A stretch of DNA of 10,224 nt, taken from the NCBI GenBank assembly GCA_023259925.1, contig JALRDS010000028.1:1-10224 (forward strand). The letters run 5' to 3'. Position numbers and translations under genes: made by a program. Shown one piece after another: positions 1-5,366 of this stretch (positions within the stretch are counted from its first letter, which is position 1; every line of letters begins with the position of its first letter). This stretch comes from Candidatus Saccharimonadia bacterium. Lineage in GTDB: Bacteria > Patescibacteriota > Saccharimonadia > Saccharimonadales > Saccharimonadaceae. Under the pieces are notes generated by a model. It did not search any database and had not been told where the DNA came from. It saw only the letters and a program-made list of their open reading frames with translations.

Positions 1-344
1 TTCGGCCCCTTGCGGGTCAGGTAGGAGATCGTGTCGGTACCGGGGGCGTAGCCGTCGTACGCGAGCAGCTTGCCGTAGGGCTCTCCGTTGTCGTCGTACT
101 GCCAGATGGCGTAGCCGTAGCCGTACTGGGTGTACGGCGCGTCTTGGTCGACGTCGTAGAGGGTGTAGCCCTTGTCGATGCTGTTGTCGAAGCAGGCGAT
201 GTCGATCATGATCGACGACCCCTCGTACACCTCGTAGGTGTCGGGGCAGGCGGTCGCCGCCGAGGCGGTCGTGATGGTGTTGATGTTGACGAGCCCGAGG
301 CTCATCAGCAGCGCGACCAGCAGGCCGCAAATCTTGCGGGACAT
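1..344 (-). CDS. Secreted protein with Ig/cadherin-like repeat, N-terminal part (runs off left edge)
   Basis: The reading frame opens at an ATG (344-342) and stays open for 114 codons to the window edge, so the C-terminus is missing. An AGAGGA ribosome site (complement of 350-355) sits 5 nt upstream and fixes the start. Residues 1-29 look like a Sec signal peptide: MSRK, a hydrophobic core (LLVALLMSLGLV), then a Thr/Ala-rich stretch with a probable signal peptidase I site after A-S-A. The mature part begins near CPDTYEVYEGSS. Its end, DGYAPGTDTISYLTRKG, resembles the close of bacterial Ig/cadherin/VCBS-type repeats (typically Y-x-P-x-x-x-G-x-D-x-x-x-Y). It is rich in Tyr, Asp and Gly, as expected for an extracellular beta-sandwich. 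I infer a surface or exported adhesin-like protein. Sampled GC is about 63%, well above groESL (about 45%), which hints at acquisition or a different codon regime. The signal peptide is fairly certain; the repeat family is tentative. Confidence 0.75.
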   Translation of the reverse strand, partial: MSRKICGLLVALLMSLGLVNINTITTASAATACPDTYEVYEGSSIMIDIACFDNSIDKGYTLYDVDQDAPYTQYGYGYAIWQYDDNGEPYGKLLAYDGYAPGTDTISYLTRKGP

Positions 345-455
345 GAGTGTCCTCTTTCTCTAGGATGGTTGAGTTGTGAACACACGAGAGAATAGTCTCA
401 TCGTGGGCGTGCGGAGTTTCGTAGCTGGACGCCACGTCTCACACAAGCTTTGAAA

Positions 456-483
456 ATTATAGCATAATTTGCGTAAAAAGCAA
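456..483 (-). promoter_or_regulatory. Extended -10 promoter for the secreted-protein gene
   Basis: Read on the minus strand there is TTGCTT (483-478), a 16-bp spacer, then TATAAT (461-456) preceded by TGC, an extended -10. Initiation would be near 449, giving a 5' UTR of about 105 nt before the ATG at 344. It is divergent from the groESL promoter, with about 50 bp between the two -35 regions. Inferred from motifs only. Confidence 0.5.
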
Positions 484-520
484 TACCTTGTGCTTTGATT
501 TTACGAGGAGAAGATAAAGA

Positions 521-547
521 TTAGCACTCACACTTGACGAGTGCTAA
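521..547. promoter_or_regulatory. CIRCE operator (HrcA-binding inverted repeat)
   Basis: TTAGCACTC (521-529) and GAGTGCTAA (539-547) are perfect inverted repeats separated by 9 bp, matching the known CIRCE consensus exactly. In many bacteria the repressor HrcA binds CIRCE and releases on heat shock, with GroESL helping HrcA to fold. Here the right arm overlaps the -35 hexamer (534-539), so bound HrcA would block RNA polymerase. hrcA itself is not in this window. Confidence 0.95.
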
Positions 548-563
548 TTTGTTTCGCTACAAT
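534..563 (+). promoter_or_regulatory. groESL promoter
   Basis: TTGACG (534-539), an 18-bp spacer and TACAAT (558-563) form a housekeeping-sigma promoter. Initiation near 570 gives a leader of about 28 nt before the GTG at 599. The -35 overlaps the right arm of CIRCE. Confidence 0.8.
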
Positions 564-598
564 AAAAATACAAGTTAACAAAACGGAGGAAACTGGAC

Positions 599-865
599 GT
601 GAGTTCACCAATAACGCCATTAGGCGACCGTGTGGTTGCCGTTCGCGAACAAGCTGCTGAAAAAACAGCCAGCGGACTTTACTTGCCTGATCAGGCGAAA
701 GAAAAACCAGTGCTGGCTAAGGTAGTAGCAGTAGGTAAAGATGCCAAAACGGTCAAAAAGAACGACAAGATCTTATATAAAGAGTATTCAACTACTGAGA
801 TTAAAATCGATGGCACCGAATACCTGATTGTAAAAGAAGAAGACATCTTAGGAACGGTTGCGTAA
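599..865 (+). CDS. groES: GroES co-chaperonin with shortened roof loop
   Basis: An 88-aa GroES/Hsp10, the heptameric lid that caps the GroEL folding chamber in the cytoplasm. Start is GTG at 599, with GGAGGA (585-590) 8 nt upstream. The N-terminus ITPLGDRVVAVRE is typical. The mobile loop that contacts GroEL is present (ASGLYLPDQAKEKP, about residues 24-37), as is the C-terminal strand pair (TEIKIDGTEYLIVKEEDIL). The family norm is 94-97 aa. The missing residues fall between AVG and the following VKxxD: five residues (KDAKT) here against fourteen in E. coli GroES, which is the beta-hairpin forming the roof of the dome. This GroES would therefore make a more open lid, as known for phage T4 Gp31. 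The gene is first in a CIRCE-controlled operon, and its TAA overlaps the ATG of the next gene. Confidence 0.96.
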   Translation: MSSPITPLGDRVVAVREQAAEKTASGLYLPDQAKEKPVLAKVVAVGKDAKTVKKNDKILYKEYSTTEIKIDGTEYLIVKEEDILGTVA

Positions 866-1041
866 TGCTGGGCGTTGCCCAAAGCATGGCAATATTTATT
901 TTAGGGATTATTTCGATTCTGGTACTTATAGGGGTGCTTGTGATGGTACATAAGCAATCTGGAAGAGTAAAAGAACTTGAAATGCGCATGAAAGCAATGG
1001 ACGACATTGCCGCAACCGACAACTCGACGACAACTAAATAA
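865..1041 (+). CDS. Small single-pass membrane protein between groES and groEL
   Basis: A 58-aa frame starts at ATG 865, overlapping the groES stop as TAATG, which suggests translational coupling. A weak AGGA (850-853) lies 11 nt upstream. Residues 8-28 form one strongly hydrophobic segment (MAIFILGIISILVLIGVLVM). HKQSGRVK follows, so by the positive-inside rule the C-terminus faces the cytoplasm. Then comes a charged, probably helical stretch (VKELEMRMKAMDDIA) and a polar Asn/Ser/Thr tail ending TTTK. It fills the whole gap between the chaperonin genes, leaving the groEL ribosome site immediately after its TAA. I do not recognise a family. The hydrophobic/charged pattern, coupled start and exact fit make a real gene likely. 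It would be co-expressed with GroESL under heat-shock control; its job is unknown. Confidence 0.75.
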   Translation: MLGVAQSMAIFILGIISILVLIGVLVMVHKQSGRVKELEMRMKAMDDIAATDNSTTTK

Positions 1042-1043
1042 CG

Positions 1044-1089
1044 AAAGGAGGAGCTGAGAAGTATCGGAACTTCTTGGCAAAATACCATG
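1044..1089 (+). promoter_or_regulatory. groEL ribosome site with hairpin-bridged spacer
   Basis: The only strong Shine-Dalgarno upstream of groEL, AAAGGAGG (1044-1051), ends 35 nt before the ATG at 1087, too far for normal initiation. Between them, GCTGAGAAGT (1053-1062) pairs with ACTTCTTGGC (1069-1078): 10 bp including two G-U pairs, with a 6-nt loop (1063-1068). With the stem formed, the unpaired spacer is base 1052 plus 1079-1086, i.e. 9 nt. No ATG, GTG or TTG lies in frame between the upstream stop (1039-1041) and 1087. Phage T4 gene 38 is a known case of a hairpin bringing a distant Shine-Dalgarno to its AUG. Confidence 0.65.
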
Positions 1090-2730
1090 GCTAAGCGTGT
1101 ATTTTATGATGACGATGCAAGGGAGCGTGTACTCGAAGGAGCGAAAGCGCTCTATGATGCAGTAAAGGTAACCTACGGCCCTAAAGGACGTAACGTAGTG
1201 ATTGCCAAAGGCTACGGTGGTCCAACGGTGACCCACGATGGTGTGACCGTTGCTGAATCAGTAGAGCTACCTGAAGATGACGACAAGACCCTTGGCTACA
1301 AAGTGGGTGCCGAGCTGATTAAGCAGGCGGCAAGCAAGCTTAATAAAGTAGCAGGGGACGGTACTACAACGGTTACTGTGCTTACCTACAACATTTTGAA
1401 AGAGGCTAATCGCTTAATTGCGGCTGGTCACAACCCAATGGAGCTCAAAAAAGGTATCGAGGATGCTGGCCGCGAGGTGGTAGCTGCACTTGATAGCATG
1501 AGCGAAAGCATCGAAGGCAAAAGTGACCGTGTAGCAGAGGTGGCGACAATATCTGCTGGTGACAGCGCCATAGGTAAGCTTATTGCTGATGTGATCGAAA
1601 AAGTGGGTAAAGACGGCGTAGTCACTGTTGAAGCAGGCCAAGGATTAGAGATGGAAGCTGAGGTAGTAGAAGGCTTTAGTATGGACAAGGGTTGGGCGAG
1701 CCCGTTCTTTGTGACAGACGCCGGTCGCCAAGAAGCTGTGTTTGAAAAACCTTCAATCGTAATCACCGATAAGAAGATCTCAACTGCGTCGGAATTGTTG
1801 CCACTAATTGAAAAACTAGCGCAAGCTGGTAAAAAAGACATTGTGTTAGTTGCCGATGAAGTAGAAGGCGAAGCGTTGAGCATTTTGGTGCTAAACAAGC
1901 TAAAGGGTGTCTTGAATACAGTAGTGGTAAAGGCGCCAAGCTTTGGTGACCGCCGCAAGGATGTGATGGCAGACATTGCAGTACTTACAGGAGCGCAAGT
2001 TATCTCTGAAGACCAAGGCTTAACTTTTGAAAACGTTGGCCTAGAAGTAGTTGGTAGCGCCCGCAAGGTAATAGTAGCGAAAGATGAAACAACCATCGTA
2101 GAAGGTGCCGGCACGGCAGCCGATGTGACTGGCCGCGTACAGCAAATTTTGGCACAAGCTGAAAACGCAAGTAGCGAGTACGATAAAGAACAATTCGAGA
2201 AGCGCGCTGCTGCGCTTGGCGGTAAAGTAGCCGTGATTAAAGTAGGTGGTGCGACCGAAACCGAAATCGACGAAAAGAAGTTCCGTGTAGACGACGCCGT
2301 GGCGGCTACTAAGGCAGCCTTAAGCGAAGGTATTGTTGCTGGTGGTGGTGTAACGCTCGTGAATCTATCTGATGCTATTAAGGTTGACGGCGCTGATAGT
2401 GTGGCGGCCGGTCGAACAATTCTCAAGAATGCCTTGAAGCAGCCATTCCTACAGATCACTGCCAATGCAGGCCTCAATTCTGCAGCATTATTGGCGCAAG
2501 TAGAAGCGGGTAAGCCAGGCTTTGGGGTGAATGTTATGAACCCTGCTGAAGGGTTGGTAGACGTGAAGAAGGCTGGAGTGATCGATCCAGCTCGTGTTAC
2601 GAAAGAAGCGGTACAGAACGCAGTATCGATCGCTTCGACTGCCGCAACTATGGGTGCGCTCGTCGTTGAGATTCCTGAAAAAGAAGCAGCGATGCCTCCA
2701 ATGGGCGGCGGCATGCCAGGTATGATGTAG
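1087..2730 (+). CDS. groEL: Chaperonin GroEL (Hsp60)
   Basis: A 547-aa group I chaperonin, the 14-subunit ATP-driven folding chamber that works with GroES; E. coli GroEL is 548 aa. The start MAKRVFYDDDARERVLEGAK is canonical. Motifs in order: TYGPKGRNVVI near residue 30; the nucleotide-binding AGDGTTT near residue 90; the apical domain in the middle (VEGFSMDKGWASPFF, then KISTASELLPLIEKLAQAGK); FRVDDAVAATKAAL with the catalytic Asp equivalent to E. coli D398; IVAGGGVTLV; and a short Gly/Met tail ending PPMGGGMPGMM. Compared with E. coli, about five extra residues (around VELPEDDDKTLGY) precede the GDGTTT motif. It is the third gene of the CIRCE operon and depends on the unusual hairpin-spaced ribosome site. 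An intrinsic terminator follows the TAG. Identification is certain. Confidence 0.98.
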   Translation: MAKRVFYDDDARERVLEGAKALYDAVKVTYGPKGRNVVIAKGYGGPTVTHDGVTVAESVELPEDDDKTLGYKVGAELIKQAASKLNKVAGDGTTTVTVLTYNILKEANRLIAAGHNPMELKKGIEDAGREVVAALDSMSESIEGKSDRVAEVATISAGDSAIGKLIADVIEKVGKDGVVTVEAGQGLEMEAEVVEGFSMDKGWASPFFVTDAGRQEAVFEKPSIVITDKKISTASELLPLIEKLAQAGKKDIVLVADEVEGEALSILVLNKLKGVLNTVVVKAPSFGDRRKDVMADIAVLTGAQVISEDQGLTFENVGLEVVGSARKVIVAKDETTIVEGAGTAADVTGRVQQILAQAENASSEYDKEQFEKRAAALGGKVAVIKVGGATETEIDEKKFRVDDAVAATKAALSEGIVAGGGVTLVNLSDAIKVDGADSVAAGRTILKNALKQPFLQITANAGLNSAALLAQVEAGKPGFGVNVMNPAEGLVDVKKAGVIDPARVTKEAVQNAVSIASTAATMGALVVEIPEKEAAMPPMGGGMPGMM

Positions 2731-2751
2731 ACCCGGAGAGTATCCGGCAAA

Positions 2752-2780
2752 AGCAGGCGTCAGTAGGGGCGCCTGTTCTT
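2752..2780 (+). terminator. Intrinsic terminator of the groESL operon
   Basis: The stem 2752-2761 (core CAGGCG at 2754-2759) pairs with 2768-2777 (core CGCCTG at 2770-2775): 10 bp with two G-U pairs and a 6-nt loop, leading into TTCTT. The U-tract is short and interrupted. It lies 21 nt past the groEL stop and just before the next promoter. Confidence 0.65.
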
Positions 2781-2795
2781 GTATGTATCAGCATA

Positions 2796-2824
2796 TTGAC
2801 AAAAAGACTATTATTTGATATAAT
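2796..2824 (+). promoter_or_regulatory. Consensus promoter giving a near-leaderless mRNA
   Basis: TTGACA (2796-2801), 17 bp, TATAAT (2819-2824): a perfect housekeeping promoter. Initiation 6-9 nt downstream (2830-2833) leaves about 3-6 nt before the ATG at 2836, with no room for a Shine-Dalgarno, so the message is probably leaderless or nearly so. Confidence 0.85.
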
Positions 2825-2835
2825 ACCGTTTAATT

Positions 2836-4206
2836 ATGAGCCCTACCAGTCGTAACCGAGAAAAGAAGATTCGTGAAAGTGCCGAACAGCTCCTCACGCA
2901 GGTGCCTGTAAGTGATGCGCACAATTTTATTGTGAGTCGCGACCAAGCATGTTTAATCGGTGAGGCGGTGCTTACTCGAAACCATAAAGTATTACGCGAC
3001 ACACTCGGAGGTGCAGTTGAGCAGCTAGAAGATGACTACGACTCATTTGGCATTGAAGATTTGAAGTCGGAGTGGAACGCGGAACTCACCAGAATTAATG
3101 GTAGGGAGGTAAGTGTACTGGATTGTGTAGATGCGCCAGATGCACGATCATCACTCGATGATAGTTTGGCCCAGCGCGATGGAGCGCCGAAGCTAGAGCT
3201 AAAACCGATTACTCATGTAAAACTACTTGAAACAATCATCTACGCTTCTGCTCCTGAGGGGTTGAATACCTTTAATCCGAAGTACGCCACAACGCATAGG
3301 TACCGTAAAGGAAAGTCTAATATACATGCTCGTGCGTTGAATACGCTAGAGCGCATGTGTGAGCAAGAGCCAGGAGTGCGTCAAATCCGTGAAAAGTTAC
3401 TTCATAGTGATGAGCACCCACTTGATTCCTACTTTGCCGGTCTATCTAAGATGCGTCTTGCGCAAAAAGCATACGCTGATATTATTGAGACATTCCAGTC
3501 TGGCCGAGCTGATGCAAAACGAGCTGAGGTGCGCAACCTACTTGATACCTCTAACGGGTTTAATGAGTTACTTGGTACTCACATTCTAAACTGGGAAATG
3601 TTACCAGATGAAATACTTGAGTCACCAGATCGCAATCGAAAAATTAAGCAACTTATAAGCGAACGTTCAAACAATCGTAAAAAGCTTCAAGAAACCTGGA
3701 GCGATGAGCGAATTGACGTTCTATTTGATACTGCACATCTCGCATCCTCACGCGGCAGAACGGCAAGTATTTACATATCTAACACCTTCGACGGCGGTTC
3801 GGGGTTGTATTTAGCTGCGGTGCTTTCACATCCACTTGATGATGAAAAATTCTTAGCAGTGGCTGATAATCCGTTGAAGGACAATGCACTCTACATTGTG
3901 GATGAGCAACTTACGGAGTTTGATCAACAGACTGGCAAACAGTATCGGTGGCGAGATGTCTTAGGTGTGCACAAGCGCGTTGCCCGTGCACGAGGTGCGC
4001 GCCGTCGCTACCACACTGGTGATTGGTCTGAGCTACCAAAAGCGGTCTGTGAGTATGGTGGTGACTATAAACTTGCTGAACAAAAGCAAAAAGCCCACCT
4101 GGCCGAATCCGAAAAAGCTGTATCACCAGTGAGTAATTACGATGGACTGTTGGCTGCAATTCAGCGAGCAGAAGCGTTATCTCGTCGACTTAATATTGAC
4201 AAATAA
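2836..4206 (+). CDS. Uncharacterised 456-aa cytoplasmic protein
   Basis: I do not recognise this protein. It has no signal peptide or membrane segment, so it is probably cytoplasmic. The N-terminus is basic (MSPTSRNREKKIRES). Residues about 10-230 look mostly helical, with a basic patch (HRYRKGKSNIHARALNTLERM). Near residues 260-275 is a charged stretch (PDRNRKIKQLISERSNNRKK). The part around residues 305-355 has alternating hydrophobic residues and turns (TASIYISNTFDGGSGLYLAAVL), suggesting a beta-rich domain. It is followed by YRWRDVLGVHKRVARARGARRR, strongly basic, and a helical C-terminus (NYDGLLAAIQRAEALSRRL). The basic patches could bind nucleic acid, but that is inference. It has its own strong promoter and near-leaderless start, and is monocistronic or reads into the next gene. 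Codon use resembles groESL, so it looks native. Confidence 0.88.
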   Translation: MSPTSRNREKKIRESAEQLLTQVPVSDAHNFIVSRDQACLIGEAVLTRNHKVLRDTLGGAVEQLEDDYDSFGIEDLKSEWNAELTRINGREVSVLDCVDAPDARSSLDDSLAQRDGAPKLELKPITHVKLLETIIYASAPEGLNTFNPKYATTHRYRKGKSNIHARALNTLERMCEQEPGVRQIREKLLHSDEHPLDSYFAGLSKMRLAQKAYADIIETFQSGRADAKRAEVRNLLDTSNGFNELLGTHILNWEMLPDEILESPDRNRKIKQLISERSNNRKKLQETWSDERIDVLFDTAHLASSRGRTASIYISNTFDGGSGLYLAAVLSHPLDDEKFLAVADNPLKDNALYIVDEQLTEFDQQTGKQYRWRDVLGVHKRVARARGARRRYHTGDWSELPKAVCEYGGDYKLAEQKQKAHLAESEKAVSPVSNYDGLLAAIQRAEALSRRLNIDK

Positions 4207-4224
4207 TCTAAAATAAAGTATAAT
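4196..4224 (+). promoter_or_regulatory. Consensus promoter inside the 3' end of the preceding gene
   Basis: TTGACA (4196-4201), 17 bp, TATAAT (4219-4224). The -35 lies in the last codons (Ile-Asp-Lys) of the 456-aa gene, and the spacer covers its TAA. It shares ATATTGACAAA and the 17-bp spacing with the promoter at 2796-2824. Initiation near 4231 gives a leader of about 56 nt before the ATG at 4287. Confidence 0.85.
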
Positions 4225-4234
4225 ATAGATACTC

Positions 4235-4296
4235 ATGACACAGTCGGTGTTGTGTGTCGTACCTACCCGGAAAGGTTCCGTTAAAAATGAACGGAA
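4235..4296 (+). promoter_or_regulatory. Structured mRNA leader with competing hairpins around the ribosome site
   Basis: Three potential stems: ATGACACA (4235-4242) with TGTGTCGT (4253-4260), 8 bp with one wobble; CGGAA (4268-4272) with TTCCG (4276-4280), 5 bp closing on AGG; and TTCCGTT (4276-4282) with AACGGAA (4290-4296), 7 bp with the ATG (4287-4289) at the edge of the loop. The second and third cannot coexist because both use TTCCG. The second occludes the Shine-Dalgarno GGAAAGG (4269-4275); the third frees it and presents the start codon. This is visible pairing; a regulatory role is inference. Confidence 0.4.
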
Positions 4297-5243
4297 AGCA
4301 GATGGAGCGTAAGCTTCGCGAGTTGTTCCGGCGTAAGCCGAACATGTCGCAGCCTGGCAGGCTGATCGGGCATCTCCTCAATGAATTGGGGGTCGCGACT
4401 GACAACAACAACAAGTTCGCAGAGACCATCGAGCGTGTGCTCGAAAAGCTCGAGCGCAACGGTGAGCTTGAGCTCGACCGATCCGGGGCGATTTTTAATG
4501 GCTATCGCTTCATCAAGAAGCCAAAGCCTGCCCCGAAGCCGCAGCAGAAGTCGACACCCGTCGTCTCTGTCCCAACCCCGGCACCCGCGCCGGCCCAAGA
4601 AGAGCAGGAGCAGGACATGAGCACTGCCGGTAGCGGATTCACCCGTGCCGAGCTGGTCACGATGGCACTCAACGTGCTGCAGGACAAGGCCGACGAGAAA
4701 GGACACGTGTACGTGCCGTCGGCCATTGGTCTCATCATGGAGACGCTAGAGGTGTCCGAGTCCGAGGCGAAGGAGCTAAACGAGCCCTTGCACCGTCTTG
4801 GGCTTCGGACGTCGCCGCGTGGTCGGAACGACGAAGGCAAGCGACCCCACTGGGTATCTCTCGAGGTTACCGAGGTGACCGATGAGATGCTCGAGGTGGC
4901 GCGAAGCAAGCCGGAGCCAGAGCAGATCGGATCCGATGTCGAGCAGAGGCTGCTCGGTGTCATCGCTGAGCTCGAGAGCCAGTTGGCCGAGCGTCAGGCG
5001 GACGTTGAGACGGCCGAGCGATTGGCTGAGATCATCGAGGGCCTCGAGAGCGGGATCGCGGCGCAGGACGCTCTGATGCAGGATGCCACCAGCGCTCTCG
5101 ACGTAAAGACGCGCGAGCTCGAGAAGATGGCCGAGGAGCGTGACACGCTTAAGCAGGAAGTGCGTGAGCTCCGCGCACAGTTGCTGAAGCGGTCTACGCC
5201 AAGTGCGGCTGTTGCGAGTGTGCTGCAGCGGTACGGCAAGTAG
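4287..5243 (+). CDS. GC-rich protein: winged-helix-like domain, Pro linker, helical domain, coiled coil
   Basis: A 318-aa protein of no family I can name. I chose ATG 4287, with GGAAAGG (4269-4275) 11 nt upstream; a GTG at 4254 would add 11 residues but has no ribosome site and lies in a hairpin. Residues 1-80 are basic and helical, ending GELELDRSGAIFNGYRFI, a helix-helix-hairpin pattern like a winged helix. Residues about 81-110 are a Pro/Ala/Gln linker (KPKPAPKPQQK, PTPAPAPAQ). Residues 115-200 form a second helical domain (FTRAELVTMALNVLQDKADEKG). Residues about 215-300 are a long Glu/Leu-rich coiled coil. It is likely an oligomeric, perhaps DNA-associated protein (inference). GC in sampled lines is 55-62%, with Leu CTC, Glu GAG and Asp GAC preferred, unlike its neighbours. 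An internal ATG at 4617 with its own AGGAG could give a C-terminal isoform. Confidence 0.88.
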   Translation: MNGKQMERKLRELFRRKPNMSQPGRLIGHLLNELGVATDNNNKFAETIERVLEKLERNGELELDRSGAIFNGYRFIKKPKPAPKPQQKSTPVVSVPTPAPAPAQEEQEQDMSTAGSGFTRAELVTMALNVLQDKADEKGHVYVPSAIGLIMETLEVSESEAKELNEPLHRLGLRTSPRGRNDEGKRPHWVSLEVTEVTDEMLEVARSKPEPEQIGSDVEQRLLGVIAELESQLAERQADVETAERLAEIIEGLESGIAAQDALMQDATSALDVKTRELEKMAEERDTLKQEVRELRAQLLKRSTPSAAVASVLQRYGK

Positions 5244-5257
5244 CCGCGCAACTTGGG

Positions 5258-5318
5258 TAATCAGCCAATCTGATTAAGCGCCATCGGTCGCACAACCGAG
5301 AGTCACTACAGCGTAGTG
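5258..5318 (+). other. Row of stem-loops in the 3' UTR
   Basis: Three hairpins precede the terminator: TAATCAG (5258-5264) with CTGATTA (5270-5276), 7 bp; TCGGT (5284-5288) with ACCGA (5295-5299), 5 bp; CACTAC (5304-5309) with GTAGTG (5313-5318), 6 bp and a 3-nt loop. Together with the terminator stem they form a four-hairpin, roughly 85-nt structured 3' end. I see no tRNA fold or known ncRNA family. It may protect the mRNA 3' end or be a processed small RNA. Confidence 0.45.
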
Positions 5319-5319
5319 C

Positions 5320-5344
5320 CCCCGCGTCAATGACGCGGGGTTTT
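5320..5344 (+). terminator. Strong intrinsic terminator
   Basis: CCCCGCGTC (5320-5328) pairs with GACGCGGGG (5332-5340), a 9-bp GC-rich perfect stem with a 3-nt loop, followed at once by TTTT and then CATTT. It ends the coiled-coil gene. On the minus strand no T-run follows the stem, so it is not obviously bidirectional. Confidence 0.92.
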
Positions 5345-5366
5345 CATTTGGTGGGCTGCGTTTGTA

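Noticed and set aside
144..395. Plus-strand frame of 83 codons near the left edge
   Set aside because: Antisense to the secreted-protein gene. Its repetitive Val/Asp/Gly/Arg make-up is a GC-rich shadow; the minus frame has a signal peptide and ribosome site.
488..520. Second plus-strand promoter upstream of CIRCE (TTGTGC ... GATAAA)
   Set aside because: Poor match to the consensus, and unnecessary given the good promoter at 534-563.
1428..2750. Long minus-strand open frame (440 codons) opposite groEL
   Set aside because: It is fully antisense to an unmistakable groEL, and its Ser/Thr/Ala-rich translation is what GroEL codons give in reverse. No ribosome site.
4502..4963. Minus-strand frames opposite the coiled-coil gene
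   Set aside because: Shadows of a GC-rich gene with low-complexity Ser/Arg translation and no ribosome sites.
5244..5344. tRNA or tmRNA-like element after the coiled-coil gene
   Set aside because: No acceptor stem, no T-loop GGTTCGA-type sequence and no anticodon-arm geometry, only simple stem-loops.
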